Below, one piece after another: positions 11,270-20,702 of a stretch of 64,000 nucleotides of DNA; the stretch's first letter is position 1, and each line of letters opens with the position of its first letter. The notes under the pieces were generated by a model, which made no database searches, was not told the DNA's origin, and saw only the letters and a list, made by a program, of their open reading frames with translations. The stretch comes from Paracoccaceae bacterium (lineage in GTDB: Bacteria > Pseudomonadota > Alphaproteobacteria > Rhodobacterales > Rhodobacteraceae): NCBI GenBank assembly GCA_003605175.1, contig QWDA01000001.1:496001-560000 (forward strand), read 5' to 3'. Made by a program: the position numbers and the translations under genes.

Positions 11270-11405
11270 CGCGAAGGAGGCGGGCGGCGTTGCTCGCCTT
11301 TTCTGCCGGTTCGAGGGGTGTCCCGACGCCTGGATCCTCGACCTGGAGGAACTGGTCGTTCTCCGGTTCACACCGCGTCCGGCCCGGCGCTTCTGGTAGC
11401 GGCGG

Positions 11406-11750
11406 TCAGAGCGCTTCGACGGCGACCTGTGGCGTGGCGTAGAAGGCGACGTAGCCCTTGATCGTCGCGACACCGTCTTTCGGGTTCTCGTAGCTCCAGG
11501 CGGCGTTCTCGAGCACCGTGCTCTTGGTGACGATGGAGAAATAGCTGGCCGCGCCCTTGTGCGGGCAGGTGCTGCTGTGGTCGGTCGGTTCGAGGAAGGC
11601 CATCGCGATATCCTCGCGGGGAAAGTAGATCACCGGTGCGTAATCGCCTTCGGTGAGTTCCAGCGCGCGGTCGCTCTCGCCCAAGACCGCGCCGCCGGCC
11701 CGGATGACCCAGGTGCCATCCGCGTCGCGGATTCTGATGTGATCGGTCAT
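11406..11750 (-). CDS. DUF427 domain protein
   Basis: The 114-residue protein is a single DUF427 domain: VIRAGGAVLGESDRALELTEGDYAPVIYFPREDIAMAFLEPTDHSSTCPHKGAASYFSI is diagnostic, with the conserved TxCPHKGxAxY motif. The family is widespread and cytoplasmic; its biochemical role is not established. It lies 54 bases upstream of aminopeptidase P on the same strand and converges with the ClC gene across a 136-base gap in which I see no feature. Confidence 0.9.
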   Translation of the reverse strand: MTDHIRIRDADGTWVIRAGGAVLGESDRALELTEGDYAPVIYFPREDIAMAFLEPTDHSSTCPHKGAASYFSIVTKSTVLENAAWSYENPKDGVATIKGYVAFYATPQVAVEAL

Positions 11751-11804
11751 GAAATTCCTCCCTGTCCCGCCGCAGGGATACCCCGGAAATACGACGGTTT
11801 TCCT

Positions 11805-13607
11805 TCAAATAGCCTGTGTCGCGGCGGTGAGCCAGCCCGACGCGCCCGGAGAGACGCGTTTCTCCAGAAGCGCGCGCGTTCTCGCGTGGTACGCGTTCAG
11901 CCAGTCGCGCTCTCTCGGCGAGAGCATCGCGGTCTCGACGAGCCGGGTGTCGATGGGCACCCAGGTGAGCGTGTCGAATTTGCGCTGGTCGCGGTCGTCG
12001 CCGCCTTCGAGCCGTTCGGCCTCGCGCACGACGACGAGGTTCTCGATGCGGATGCCCCAGGCGCCCTCGCGGTAATAGCCGGGCTCGTTCGAGAGGATCA
12101 TGCCCGGTTCGAGGGCCACATCGGAAAGCCGCGAGATCCGCTGCGGGCCTTCGTGGACCGAGAGGAACACGCCGACGCCGTGGCCGGTACCGTGGTCGTA
12201 ATCCTGCCCGGCCATCCAGAGCGGCGCGCGGGCCAGCGGGTCGAGATCGCGGCCGGTAAGCCCCTTGGGCCAGCGCGCCCGGCTGATCGCGATCATGCCC
12301 TGGAGCACGCGGGTGAAGGCGGATTTCTGGTCGGGCGTCGGGCTGCCGGTGGTTACGGTGCGGGTGATGTCGGTGGTGCCGTCGAGATATTGCCCGCCGG
12401 AATCGATCAGCACGAGGTCGCCCGGCGCGATGGCGCGGTTGGTTTCGCGGGTGACCCGGTAATGCACGATGGCACCGTTAGGGCCGGCGCCGCAGATCGT
12501 GTCGAAGCTGATGTCCCGAAGCGCGTTGGTGGCGCGGCGGAAGGTTTCGAGCTTTTCGACGACGTCGATCTCGGTGAGCCCCCCCTTGGGCGCTTCGCTG
12601 TCGAGCCAGGCGAGGAATTCGACCATTGCGGCGCCGTCGCGCAGATGCGCCTCGCGCGTGGCGGCAATCTCGGCCGGGGTCTTGCGGGCCTTGGGGAGAA
12701 GGCAGGGATCGGTGCCCCGCACGGGCTCGGCGCCCCTGGCCTTCAGATGCGACCAGACGGCGAGGGGGGCGGTGGCCGGGTCGACCCTTATGGCGCCTTC
12801 CTGGGCGGCGAGCATGTCGAGGAGCGCGTCATAGGGATGGCGCGTGACCGTGCCGCCCAGATGCCGGGTGACCTCAGCGTCGGCCGGGGCGTCGGTAAAG
12901 AGGTCCACGCGCCTGTCGCGATGGGCCAGCGCGAAGGCATGGGCGATGGGGATCCGGGGGATGTCGCCGCCGCGGATATTGAGGAGCCAGGCGACGGAGT
13001 CGGGCAGCGTGAGGAGGGCGGCGGACTGGCCGTCATCCCGGAGCGTCGCAGCGAGGGTGGCGCATTTCTCGGCCGGCCCGGCGCCGGCGAGCGCCTCCGG
13101 ATAGACCGAGAGCGGTGCCGCGGGGCGGGACGGGCGGTCGGACCAGATCGCGTCCACGTGGTTCGCCGAGGCGCGCGCCTCGATTCCGGCCTTGCCGAGA
13201 GTGCGGGTCAGCGCCTCGATCTCGTTGACGGTGTGGAGCCAGGGGTCGAAGCCGATGACCGCGCCGTCGCCGGCATGCGCGAGGAGCCAGTCGGCGAGCT
13301 TGGTGGCGGGCCAGTCCACCGGGGTGAAATGACCGGTGTCGACCTGCGCCTTGACCTGGGTGCGGTAGCGGCCGTCGATGAAGACGCCGGCCTCGTCTTT
13401 CAGGACCGCCGCGAACCCCGCCGAGCCGGTGAAGCCGGTGAGCCAGGCCAGCCGCTCGTCGCAAGGTGCGACATATTCGCCGCGATGGGCGTCCGAGCGG
13501 GGGACGATGAACCCGTCGAGCCCGGCCTCCGACATTGCCGCCCGGAGCGCCGCGAGCCGGGGCGGGCCCTGGTCGGGAGATGTCGTCGCCTCGAAGGTCT
13601 GAAACAT
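11805..13607 (-). CDS. pepP: Aminopeptidase P family protein (Xaa-Pro aminopeptidase)
   Basis: Cleaves the N-terminal residue of peptides with proline in second position; a cytoplasmic dimetal (usually Mn) enzyme. The 600-residue protein has two creatinase-like N-terminal domains followed by an M24 pita-bread domain with metal ligands in VLIDSGGQYLDGTTDITRT (Asp, Asp), GHGTGHGVG (His), SNEPGYY (Glu) and RIENLVVV (Glu). The 600-residue form with two N-terminal domains matches the eukaryote-like aminopeptidase P1 class. The start codon overlaps the cobT stop codon by one base (TGATG), so the genes are translationally coupled. Confidence 0.94.
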   Translation of the reverse strand: MFQTFEATTSPDQGPPRLAALRAAMSEAGLDGFIVPRSDAHRGEYVAPCDERLAWLTGFTGSAGFAAVLKDEAGVFIDGRYRTQVKAQVDTGHFTPVDWPATKLADWLLAHAGDGAVIGFDPWLHTVNEIEALTRTLGKAGIEARASANHVDAIWSDRPSRPAAPLSVYPEALAGAGPAEKCATLAATLRDDGQSAALLTLPDSVAWLLNIRGGDIPRIPIAHAFALAHRDRRVDLFTDAPADAEVTRHLGGTVTRHPYDALLDMLAAQEGAIRVDPATAPLAVWSHLKARGAEPVRGTDPCLLPKARKTPAEIAATREAHLRDGAAMVEFLAWLDSEAPKGGLTEIDVVEKLETFRRATNALRDISFDTICGAGPNGAIVHYRVTRETNRAIAPGDLVLIDSGGQYLDGTTDITRTVTTGSPTPDQKSAFTRVLQGMIAISRARWPKGLTGRDLDPLARAPLWMAGQDYDHGTGHGVGVFLSVHEGPQRISRLSDVALEPGMILSNEPGYYREGAWGIRIENLVVVREAERLEGGDDRDQRKFDTLTWVPIDTRLVETAMLSPRERDWLNAYHARTRALLEKRVSPGASGWLTAATQAI

Positions 13608-15478
13608 CAGCCGGCCCTCCGCAGGCCGGCGAAGCGCGCGCGGGCGCGGGGGTCGGTGTCGAAGAGCGCGGCAAGCTGCTCGGTCATCGCGCCGGCGAGC
13701 TGGTCGACATCGGTGATCGTGACCGCGCGGTTGTAGTACTTGGTCACGTCATGGCCGATGCCGATGGCGATCAGCTCGACCGCTCTGCGGCGCTCCACCA
13801 TCGCGATCACGTCGTGGAGGTGTTTGTCGAGGTAATTCGCGGGGTTGACGGACAGGGTTGAATCGTCGACGGGCGCGCCGTCGGAGATCACCATGAGCAC
13901 CTTGCGCGCCTCGTGGCGGCCTGCGAGCCGGCGATGCGCCCATTCCAGCGCCTCGCCGTCGATATTCTCCTTCAGGAGCCCTTCCTTCATCATCAGGCCG
14001 AGATTCTCGCGGGCCCGGCGCCAGGGTGCGTCGGCGGATTTGTAGATGATGTGGCGCAGGTCGTTGAGCCGGCCGGGCACCTGCGGCCGGCCGCCCTGGA
14101 GCCATTTCTCGCGCGCCTGCCCGCCCTTCCAGGCGCGGGTGGTGAAGCCGAGGATCTCGACCTTGACCTGGCAGCGTTCCAGCGTGCGGGCGAGCACGTC
14201 GGCGCAGATCGCGGCGATCGAGATCGGCCGGCCGCGCATGGAACCGGAGTTGTCGAGGAGCAGTGTCACCACGGTGTCGCGGAACTCGGTATCCTTCTCG
14301 ACCTTGAAGCTGAGCGGCGTGGTCGGGTTCGCGACGACGCGGGCGAGGCGGCCGGCATCGAGGATGCCTTCCTCGCGGTCGAACTCCCAGCTGCGGTTCT
14401 GCTGCGCCTGGAGCCGGCGCTGGAGCTTGTTGGCGAGCCGCGAGACGGCACCCTTCAGGGGGTCGAGCTGCTGGTCGAGATAGGCGCGCAAGCGTTCCAG
14501 CTCGGCTGGTTCGGCGAGTTCCTCCGCGCGGATTTCCTCATCGAATTCGGTGAGATAGACCTCGTAGTTCGGGTCGGCCTCGCTGGCGGGCAGTGGCGGT
14601 GGAGGTTCCAGCGGCGCTTCGCCCTCGGGCAGTTCGCTGTCCTCGCCCATTTCGGCCTCGGCCAGTTCGTCGGCGCTCAATTCGGCCTGGGCCTCGTCCT
14701 GCTGCGCCTCCTGGCTCTGCTCCGGCGAGGCCTCGGCGTTCTCCTGGTCGTCGGCGTCGCCCTGCGAGTCGGGGTTCTCGTCCTCCTCCTGGTTCGCGGC
14801 GTCGTCCTCGGCCTCCTCGTCCTGGCTGTCGGGATCCTCGCCGAGCTGGTCGCCATAGCCGAGATCCTCGATCACCCGTCGGGCAAAGCGGGCGAAGGCG
14901 GCCTGGTCGGCGAGCGTGTCGCCGAGCCCCTCGAGCGTGCCGCCGGCCTGTTCCTCGATGAAGCCGCGCCAGAGATCGAGCACGTTCGCGGCACCCGTGG
15001 GCAGTTTCCGGCCGGTGGCGAGTTCGCGGATCATGTAGCCCGCGGCGGTGGCGAGCGGCGCGTCGCTCGCCCGCGTGATCTGGGCATAGCCCTTGCGCTC
15101 CGCCTCATGGGCGATCTTGGCGTCGATATTGCCGGCGGTACCGGGCATGGCGCGGGCGCCCATCGCCTCGCAGCGGGCGGTCTCCATTGCGTCGTAGATC
15201 TCGCGCGCCATCTGGCCCGGCGGGGCGTAGCGGGCGGAGGTGGCGTCGTCGTGGAACCGGCGGCGCAGTGCGAAGGCGTCGGCCGTGCCGCGGGCCAGCA
15301 GCACCTCGGCGCGGGTCATCCGCCGCGTGACCTGCGGCAGGCGCATCGTGTCTGCGGTCATGCCTGGCGGATCGACGGTGAAGCTCACCGTCATTTCCGG
15401 GTCGTCGGCCATGACCTTGGTCGCCTCGGAAAGCGCCTTCTTGAACGGATCGGCAGGATTGTCGCTCGGTTTCGTCAT
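13607..15478 (-). CDS. cobT: Aerobic cobaltochelatase subunit CobT
   Basis: CobT forms the AAA+/VWA chaperone part of the aerobic cobalt chelatase with CobS, acting with CobN to insert Co2+ into hydrogenobyrinate a,c-diamide. The 623-residue product has a helical N-terminal domain, a highly acidic linker (residues ~215-300, rich in Glu, Asp and Gln), and a C-terminal von Willebrand A domain whose MIDAS motif DNSGSM sits near residue 408. Size and order are typical of alphaproteobacterial CobT. CobS, normally adjacent, is not in this window: the neighbour upstream is a small secreted protein. Confidence 0.95.
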   Translation of the reverse strand: MTKPSDNPADPFKKALSEATKVMADDPEMTVSFTVDPPGMTADTMRLPQVTRRMTRAEVLLARGTADAFALRRRFHDDATSARYAPPGQMAREIYDAMETARCEAMGARAMPGTAGNIDAKIAHEAERKGYAQITRASDAPLATAAGYMIRELATGRKLPTGAANVLDLWRGFIEEQAGGTLEGLGDTLADQAAFARFARRVIEDLGYGDQLGEDPDSQDEEAEDDAANQEEDENPDSQGDADDQENAEASPEQSQEAQQDEAQAELSADELAEAEMGEDSELPEGEAPLEPPPPLPASEADPNYEVYLTEFDEEIRAEELAEPAELERLRAYLDQQLDPLKGAVSRLANKLQRRLQAQQNRSWEFDREEGILDAGRLARVVANPTTPLSFKVEKDTEFRDTVVTLLLDNSGSMRGRPISIAAICADVLARTLERCQVKVEILGFTTRAWKGGQAREKWLQGGRPQVPGRLNDLRHIIYKSADAPWRRARENLGLMMKEGLLKENIDGEALEWAHRRLAGRHEARKVLMVISDGAPVDDSTLSVNPANYLDKHLHDVIAMVERRRAVELIAIGIGHDVTKYYNRAVTITDVDQLAGAMTEQLAALFDTDPRARARFAGLRRAG

Positions 15479-15529
15479 GCCCGATAGATCGCGCCGGGCC
15501 GGAAGAAAGGCAAGGCGGAAAGGGCGAAA

Positions 15530-15952
15530 TCAGGCGCCGAGGATCAGCCGGTCGCAGCTTGTGATGTGGCGGTCGGCGACAGCACGGGCGCGGCGGCGAG
15601 TGCTTTCGCTGGTGCCGAAATCCGCCTGGCTGAGGACCGCGGTCTGCGCCGCCCGCGCGTCGATCTGCCAGGAATAGGCCTGGCGGTAATCGAACCCGTT
15701 CTCGCTGGCGATCTCGACCAGGGCGTCGAGTACGGCGAGATGGGCGCTGTGCCGCGCGTCGGCTGCGTCGACCCCCTCGGTTCCGAAGATCGAGAGGTGA
15801 TCGCGGAGCGCCATCATCCGGCCGGCGCAATAGGCGAAGGTGCGGATCTGTTCGATCTGTTCGTTGACCGGCATGGCCGCGGCGCGGCCCTCCGTCGGGA
15901 GGGAGACCAGCGTGGCGAGGCCCACGCAGAAGAATGCAGTCCGGCCCATCAT
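15530..15952 (-). CDS. Small secreted hypothetical protein
   Basis: The 140-residue protein starts with a likely signal peptide (MMGRTAFFCVGLATLVSLPTEGRAAA, cleavage near residue 25-26), followed by a helical domain with single cysteines in AYCAGRM and HITSCDRLIL. These two cysteines could form a disulfide in the periplasm. I do not recognise the family. It sits 51 bases upstream of cobT on the same strand, and codon use looks like its neighbours. Confidence 0.7.
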   Translation of the reverse strand: MMGRTAFFCVGLATLVSLPTEGRAAAMPVNEQIEQIRTFAYCAGRMMALRDHLSIFGTEGVDAADARHSAHLAVLDALVEIASENGFDYRQAYSWQIDARAAQTAVLSQADFGTSESTRRRARAVADRHITSCDRLILGA

Positions 15953-16057
15953 GGGGGCAGGTTAATCAGAAAAATTTGCCGAAACGTTGTTGGGTCAGTG
16001 GAAATTGTCTGGCGCCGCAACGCCGCATCGTTTCCGAAATGTGGCCGCGCCTGACGG

Positions 16058-17170
16058 TCAGGCGGCGGCCAGCGCGTCGGAGAGAAGGGTGCGGACCGCC
16101 TCGGGCGGCACTTGATCGGTCACGAAGGCGGCGCCGATGCCGCGGGCGAGGACGAAGCGGAGCCTGCCGTCGACCACCTTCTTGTCCTGCGCCATGAGGC
16201 CGAGCAGCGCCTCGGCACCGGGCAGGTCGCCCGGGATGTCGGCGAGGTCGCATTTCATGCCCATCGCCTTCAGATGCGCGCGGACGCGGCTCGGCTCTTC
16301 CTGCGAGCAGAGGCCGAGCCGGGCGGAGAGTTCGAAGGCAAGGGCGCAGCCGATCGCCACGCCTTCGCCGTGGAGCAGCCGCGCCGAGTAGCCCGTCGCC
16401 GCCTCGAGCGCGTGGCAGAAGGTGTGGCCGAGGTTCAAGAGCGCGCGGTCGCCGGTTTCGGTCTCGTCCCGCGCGACGATCTCGGCCTTCATCTCGACCG
16501 AGCGGCGTACCGCATGGAGCCGGGCCTGCGGATCACCCGTGGCGAGCGCGGGGCCGTTCTTCTCCAGCCAGCCGAAGAACGCGGCATCGCCGAGGAGCCC
16601 GTATTTCACCACCTCGCCATAGCCCGCGAGGAGGTCGCGCGGCGGCAGCGTGTCGAGCGCCGCGGTATCGGCGAGCACGAGCGAGGGCTGGTGGAAGGCG
16701 CCGATCAGGTTCTTGCCCTGCGGCGCGTTGATCCCGGTCTTGCCGCCGACCGAGCTGTCGACCTGGGCGAGCAGCGTCGTCGGCACCTGCACGAAGCGCA
16801 CGCCCCGCCGCAGGACAGCCGCCGCGAAACCGCCGAGATCGCCGATCACCCCGCCGCCCAGGGCCACGACCACGTCGCGCCGCTCGATCTTTTCCGCGAG
16901 GAGCCATTCCACGGCGCGGGAGAACTCGGCCCAGCCCTTGGTGGCCTCACCGGCGGGCAGGGTGAGCGCGCTCGAGGCGATGTCCCCGCGTTCGAGCGCC
17001 GCCTGGAACGGCGCGAGATGCAACGGCGCCACGTTCGCGTCGGTCAGGATCGCCACCCGGGGCCGGGCGAGCAGGGGCGCGATCTCGGCGCTCGCGCGGC
17101 CGATCAGACCGGGGCCGACCCGCACCTCGTAGGCGCGGTCGCCGAGCGGAACATGGACGATCTCGGTCAT
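16058..17170 (-). CDS. aroB: 3-dehydroquinate synthase
   Basis: Second step of the shikimate pathway: converts DAHP to 3-dehydroquinate using NAD+ and a divalent metal in the cytoplasm. The 370-residue protein shows the NAD-binding GGGVIGDLGGFAAA, the substrate/metal region QVPTTLLAQVDSSVGGKTGIN, the KYGLLGD loop and the metal-binding LNLGHTFCHALEA. Its start codon overlaps the aroK stop by four bases, so aroK-aroB form a coupled operon in the usual proteobacterial order. Confidence 0.97.
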   Translation of the reverse strand: MTEIVHVPLGDRAYEVRVGPGLIGRASAEIAPLLARPRVAILTDANVAPLHLAPFQAALERGDIASSALTLPAGEATKGWAEFSRAVEWLLAEKIERRDVVVALGGGVIGDLGGFAAAVLRRGVRFVQVPTTLLAQVDSSVGGKTGINAPQGKNLIGAFHQPSLVLADTAALDTLPPRDLLAGYGEVVKYGLLGDAAFFGWLEKNGPALATGDPQARLHAVRRSVEMKAEIVARDETETGDRALLNLGHTFCHALEAATGYSARLLHGEGVAIGCALAFELSARLGLCSQEEPSRVRAHLKAMGMKCDLADIPGDLPGAEALLGLMAQDKKVVDGRLRFVLARGIGAAFVTDQVPPEAVRTLLSDALAAA

Positions 17171-17718
17171 GCGGCCTCCGTTTCGAGCACATCGGGGCGG
17201 GTCAGGAGCGTCTCGATCACCTTTCCCGTCATGTCGTCGATGGAATATTCGGGCGAGGCATCGACGGTGAGCGCGGCCTCGGCATAGCTTGGTTCGCGCG
17301 CGTCAAGCAGCGCCTTCAGCGTGCCGTAGGGGTCGGGCGTGCGCAAAAGCGGCCGTGTGTCCTTGTGTTTCACCCGGTTCCACAGAAGGGCGAGATCGGC
17401 GCGCAGCCACACCGCCACGCCGTTTTCGGCGATCATCTTCCGGTTTTCCGGATCGAGATAGGCGCCGCCGCCGGTCGAGAGAATGCCCGGCCGCGACGCC
17501 AGGAGCCGCGCGATCACCTGGCTTTCCTTCTCTCGGAAGAACGGCTCGCCGTAGCGCTCGAAGATCTCCGCCACCGAGAGATTGGCGGCACGGGTGATCT
17601 CGGCATCGCTGTCGAGGAACGGCACCTGCAGGGACCGTGCCAGCGCCGTCCCGATCGCCGTCTTGCCCGATCCCATCATGCCGATCATCACCACGGTCTT
17701 CTTCAGCCGATAGGCCAC
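17167..17718 (-). CDS. aroK: Shikimate kinase
   Basis: Phosphorylates shikimate with ATP, fifth step of the aromatic amino acid pathway. The 183-residue protein has the Walker A GMMGSGKTAIG, the shikimate-binding DSDAEI, the STGGGAYL motif and the lid-region KHKDTRPLL. It is the first gene of the aroK-aroB pair; its upstream region (17719-17866, 148 bases) is shared with the divergent miniprotein gene at 17867. Confidence 0.96.
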   Translation of the reverse strand: MAYRLKKTVVMIGMMGSGKTAIGTALARSLQVPFLDSDAEITRAANLSVAEIFERYGEPFFREKESQVIARLLASRPGILSTGGGAYLDPENRKMIAENGVAVWLRADLALLWNRVKHKDTRPLLRTPDPYGTLKALLDAREPSYAEAALTVDASPEYSIDDMTGKVIETLLTRPDVLETEAA

Positions 17719-17866
17719 GTTCCGTCACGCTCCCGGTTGACGTTTTCCGCTCTGAATGGCGTGATCTTGCCGGAAAGACCATATATGATCGCAGCGAAAC
17801 CGCCGGAAGACGCGGTATGGATGCGGCCCTGGGGCCGCGAGACACGGGCAGAGACGAGGCGCGCAT

Positions 17867-18004
17867 ATGGGGCGATTGTTCAAATTTCTAGGTGTGCTGA
17901 TCGTGATCGGCGCAATCGGCGTGATCGGCTACGGCTATCTGGGCGACCTGACGCCCGAGCAGGACGACCGGTCGGTCCCGGTCGAGCTGGATGCGGGCAG
18001 CTAG
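17867..18004 (+). CDS. 45-residue single-pass membrane miniprotein
   Basis: An ATG at 17867 opens a 45-codon frame ending with TAG at 18002-18004. It encodes a positively charged N-terminus (MGRLFKF), one hydrophobic helix (about residues 8-28, Ile/Val/Gly rich), and a short acidic tail (LGDLTPEQDDRSVPVELDAG). The next gene begins 14 bases before its stop, so the two are almost certainly coupled. From memory, similar short proteins occur upstream of the same larger gene in other Rhodobacterales. The role is unknown; the topology suggests a periplasmic or cytoplasmic tail anchor. Confidence 0.72.
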   Translation: MGRLFKFLGVLIVIGAIGVIGYGYLGDLTPEQDDRSVPVELDAGS

Positions 18005-19520
18005 GGCCGTAGCCGCCGCGCTGGCCATCGTGCTGGGCGCCGAACCGGGCGGGGCCGAGGCGCCGCTGTCGGCGATCGACTGGCTGTCGGACAGCATCGC
18101 GGCGCCCGCCGCGTTACCGGTGCCGCCCGAGAGCGGCATCGCCCGCAGCGCGGAGCCGGGAGCGATCATGGTCACCCCGCTCGACGGGCCGAGCGCCGAT
18201 GCGGCGGGGCTTTTGCCGCCCTCGATGACCGGGCTCCCCCGGGCGCTCTGGGGGCCGGCGACGACCGAGGACGTGCTTGTGCGGCTGCGCTCGGTGCCGC
18301 GGACGCTCCTGCCGAGCCTGAACGAGCTTCTGACCACCGTGCTCCTCGCCGAGGCCAACCCGCCCGTCGGTGCGGCCAATGGCGACGACCGGCTGCTTCT
18401 CGCCCGGGTCGACCGGCTTCTCGCCAAGGGCGCGCTCGACCGGGCCGAGGCGCTTTTGGAGCGGGCCGGGGTCGACACGCCGGAACGGTTCCGGCGGCTC
18501 TTCGACATCGCGCTTCTGAAAGGCAGCGAGAACGAGGCCTGCGCCCGGATGCGCGCCCGGCCGGAATTCTCGCCGACCTATCCGGCGCGGATCTTCTGCC
18601 TGGCGCGCGGCGGCGACTGGAACGCGGCCGCGCTGACGCTCGAGAGCGCCGAGACACTGGGCATCCTCACGCCGTCCGACGACGTGCTCCTGGCGCGGTT
18701 CCTCGATTCCGAGATTGTCGGCGACGCGGGCGTCGACTGGCGCAACCCGACGCCGCTCACGTTCCGGATGCTCGAGGCGATCGGCGAGCCGGTGCCCACC
18801 GGCCCCTTGCCCATCGCCTTTGCCTGGGCCGATCTGCGGCCGACCCGGGGCTGGAAGCCGCAAATCGAGGCGGCCGAGCGGCTGGCGCGGGCAGGGGTCC
18901 TGTCCGGCAACCAGCTCTTCGGGCTCTATCTCCGCCAGCGCCCCTCCGCTTCGGGCGGGGTCTGGGAGCGGGTCGCGGCGGTACACAAGCTCCAGACCGC
19001 GCTGGCCGAGAACGACACGGGGGCGGTGGCGGAGATCCTGCCCGGGGCCTGGGCGCGGATGCGCGATGCCGGGCTCGCTCATGTTTTCGCCAACCATTAC
19101 GGCGCCGAGATCGCCGCGCTGCCCTTGACCGGCGAGGCGAAGCGACTGGCGCTGCATATCGGGCTCCTCTCGCCGGCCTATGAAAGCGTGGCGCTGGCTG
19201 CGGATCCGGCCACGGGCGAGGACGCGTTCCTCCTCGCGCTGGCGAAGGGGACGCCAGAATCGGCGGTGGCCCAAGGACCGGTGGCACTTGCGGTGCGCGA
19301 CGGGTTTCTCGCCAAGGGCCTGCCCGACATCGCCTCGCCGATGCTTGCCGAGCGACGGGTGGGCGAGGCGATCCTGAAGGCGATCTCGCTCTTTTCCGAG
19401 GGCGCGGCGGGGGAGACCCAGAGCACCGCCGACGCCATCGCGCTCCTGCGCGCGCTCGGCCTCCAGCGCACCGCGCGACGGGCGGCGCTGGAGCTCTTGT
19501 TGAAGGACGCCACCGGATGA
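17991..19520 (+). CDS. Large exported protein of unknown function, helical-repeat-like
   Basis: The 509-residue protein has a short signal peptide (MRAARAVAAALAIVLGAEPGGAEA) and a long, mostly alpha-helical Ala/Leu/Glu-rich body with repeated segments such as RVDRLLAKGALDRAEALLERAGV and TPERFRRLFDIALLKGSENEACARM, resembling tetratricopeptide-like solenoids. No enzymatic motif is visible. Relatives seem restricted to Rhodobacterales-like genomes as far as I recall. It overlaps both the miniprotein gene upstream (14 bases) and xerD downstream (ATGA, four bases), placing it in one transcription unit with a chromosome-dimer recombinase. Confidence 0.75.
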   Translation: MRAARAVAAALAIVLGAEPGGAEAPLSAIDWLSDSIAAPAALPVPPESGIARSAEPGAIMVTPLDGPSADAAGLLPPSMTGLPRALWGPATTEDVLVRLRSVPRTLLPSLNELLTTVLLAEANPPVGAANGDDRLLLARVDRLLAKGALDRAEALLERAGVDTPERFRRLFDIALLKGSENEACARMRARPEFSPTYPARIFCLARGGDWNAAALTLESAETLGILTPSDDVLLARFLDSEIVGDAGVDWRNPTPLTFRMLEAIGEPVPTGPLPIAFAWADLRPTRGWKPQIEAAERLARAGVLSGNQLFGLYLRQRPSASGGVWERVAAVHKLQTALAENDTGAVAEILPGAWARMRDAGLAHVFANHYGAEIAALPLTGEAKRLALHIGLLSPAYESVALAADPATGEDAFLLALAKGTPESAVAQGPVALAVRDGFLAKGLPDIASPMLAERRVGEAILKAISLFSEGAAGETQSTADAIALLRALGLQRTARRAALELLLKDATG

Positions 19521-20464
19521 GCGGTGCCGCCGGGCAGAGGATTTCGGGGCAGAGGATTTCCGCCTTCCTCGAAGCACAGGCCGCCGAGCGCGACGCGGCG
19601 CGGAACACGCTTCTCGCCTATGGCCGCGACCTGTCCGATTTCGCGGGTTGGATCGAGCGGCGGGGCGGGGCGCTGGCGGCGGCGGGGCAGGAGGAGATCG
19701 AGGCCTATCTGGCCGCCTGCGACGCCGAAGGGCTGGCGAAATCGACCCGCGCGCGGCGGCTTTCGGCGATCCGGCAGTTCTATCGCTTCGCCTATGAGGA
19801 GGGCTGGCGCGGCGACAATCCGGCGATCCGCCTGACCGGGCCGGGCAAGTCGAAGCACCTGCCGAAGACCCTGAGCGAGGCCGAGGTCGGCGCGCTGCTC
19901 GACGCCGCCCGGACCCGGGGTCGCGCCGCCGACCGGATCCGCAACACCTGCCTTTTCGAACTGCTCTACGCCACCGGCATGCGGGTGACTGAACTGGTCT
20001 CGCTGCCGGTTTCGGCCGCCCGCGGCGATCCGCGGATGATTCTCGTCCGCGGCAAGGGCGGGAAGGAGCGGATGGTGCCGCTCTCGCCGCCCGCCCGCAC
20101 GGCGCTCGCCGCCTGGCTCGGGAAGCGCGACGCGGCCGAGGAAATCGCCTGTGCCGAGGGCGCGCGCCCGTCGCCGCATCTCTTCCCCTCGCGCGGGAAG
20201 GCGGGGCACATGACCCGGGTCCGGTTCCACGGCCTTGTCAAGGAGCTTGCCGGCGCCGCCGGGATCGACCCGGGCAAGGTCTCGCCGCATACGATCCGCC
20301 ACGCCTTCGCGACCCATCTCCTGGCCCATGGCGCCGATCTGAGATCGATCCAGACGTTGCTCGGCCATGCCGACGTCTCGACTACCGAAATCTACACCCA
20401 TGTGCTCGACGCGCGGCTCAGAGCGCTGGTCGAAGAGCATCACCCGTTGGTGAAACGCGCCTGA
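19517..20464 (+). CDS. xerD: Tyrosine recombinase XerD (site-specific, dif)
   Basis: Resolves chromosome dimers at dif with XerC. The 315-residue protein has the N-terminal SAM-like DNA-binding domain (ARNTLLAYGRDLSDFAGWI) and the catalytic residues: Arg in LLYATGMRVTELVSL, Lys in VRGKGGKERMVPL, HTIRHAFATHLL (His-x-x-Arg), the LGHADVS histidine and the nucleophilic tyrosine in TTEIYTHV. Length and context (chromosomal, no attachment site or phage genes) indicate the housekeeping enzyme. A 15-bp tandem duplication at 19533-19562 adds GQRIS twice just after the start; it is in frame and harmless-looking. Confidence 0.92.
   Translation: MSGAAGQRISGQRISAFLEAQAAERDAARNTLLAYGRDLSDFAGWIERRGGALAAAGQEEIEAYLAACDAEGLAKSTRARRLSAIRQFYRFAYEEGWRGDNPAIRLTGPGKSKHLPKTLSEAEVGALLDAARTRGRAADRIRNTCLFELLYATGMRVTELVSLPVSAARGDPRMILVRGKGGKERMVPLSPPARTALAAWLGKRDAAEEIACAEGARPSPHLFPSRGKAGHMTRVRFHGLVKELAGAAGIDPGKVSPHTIRHAFATHLLAHGADLRSIQTLLGHADVSTTEIYTHVLDARLRALVEEHHPLVKRA
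19533..19562 (+). repeat. In-frame 15-bp tandem duplication at the 5' end of xerD
   Basis: Two copies of a 15-base unit (19533-19547 and 19548-19562) differ only at the last base and duplicate the pentapeptide GQRIS at residues 6-15 of XerD. The near-identity suggests a recent slippage event. Confidence 0.85.
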
Positions 20465-20619
20465 GCACCGGCGGCAGGTTCTCCACGCCGGGCCACCGGC
20501 CGGACGGATGCGCGCGTCCGTAGCCCTGGATGCGCCTCGCGTAGCTGAAGACTGGAAAGTCGCCGCTGAAAGCGACGATTTCGCCGCCGGGCGGACCCGG
20601 GTCGCGCATTGCCACGGCC

Positions 20620-20641
20620 TTCAAGGGCACGCTCCCTTGAA
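20620..20641. terminator. Hairpin between xerD and the CorC/HlyC-type gene
   Basis: A perfect 8-bp inverted repeat (TTCAAGGG / CCCTTGAA) encloses a 6-base loop, 155 bases after the xerD stop. No T-tract follows, so it may be a Rho-type or processing hairpin, or part of the promoter region of the next gene. The rest of 20465-20702 shows nothing I can assign. Confidence 0.4.
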
Positions 20642-20702
20642 AGCGCCCCTCCCGGAGACCATAAACGCGCGGAACGCATTCTCGCGCAACTCTGGATCTT
20701 CG

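Noticed and set aside
11270-11405. Plus-strand frame WILDLEELVVLRFTPRPARRFW after the ClC gene
   Set aside because: No start codon with ribosome-binding site, only ~35 plausible residues, and no recognisable family.
19517-20464. XerD as a phage or island integrase
   Set aside because: Housekeeping operon context, full-length XerD-like sequence, no tRNA target, no mobile genes.
20465-20702. Minus-strand frame with protein-like segment (GGEIVAFSGDFPVFSYARR)
   Set aside because: It runs into the antisense of xerD without a sensible start or stop and matches no family I know.
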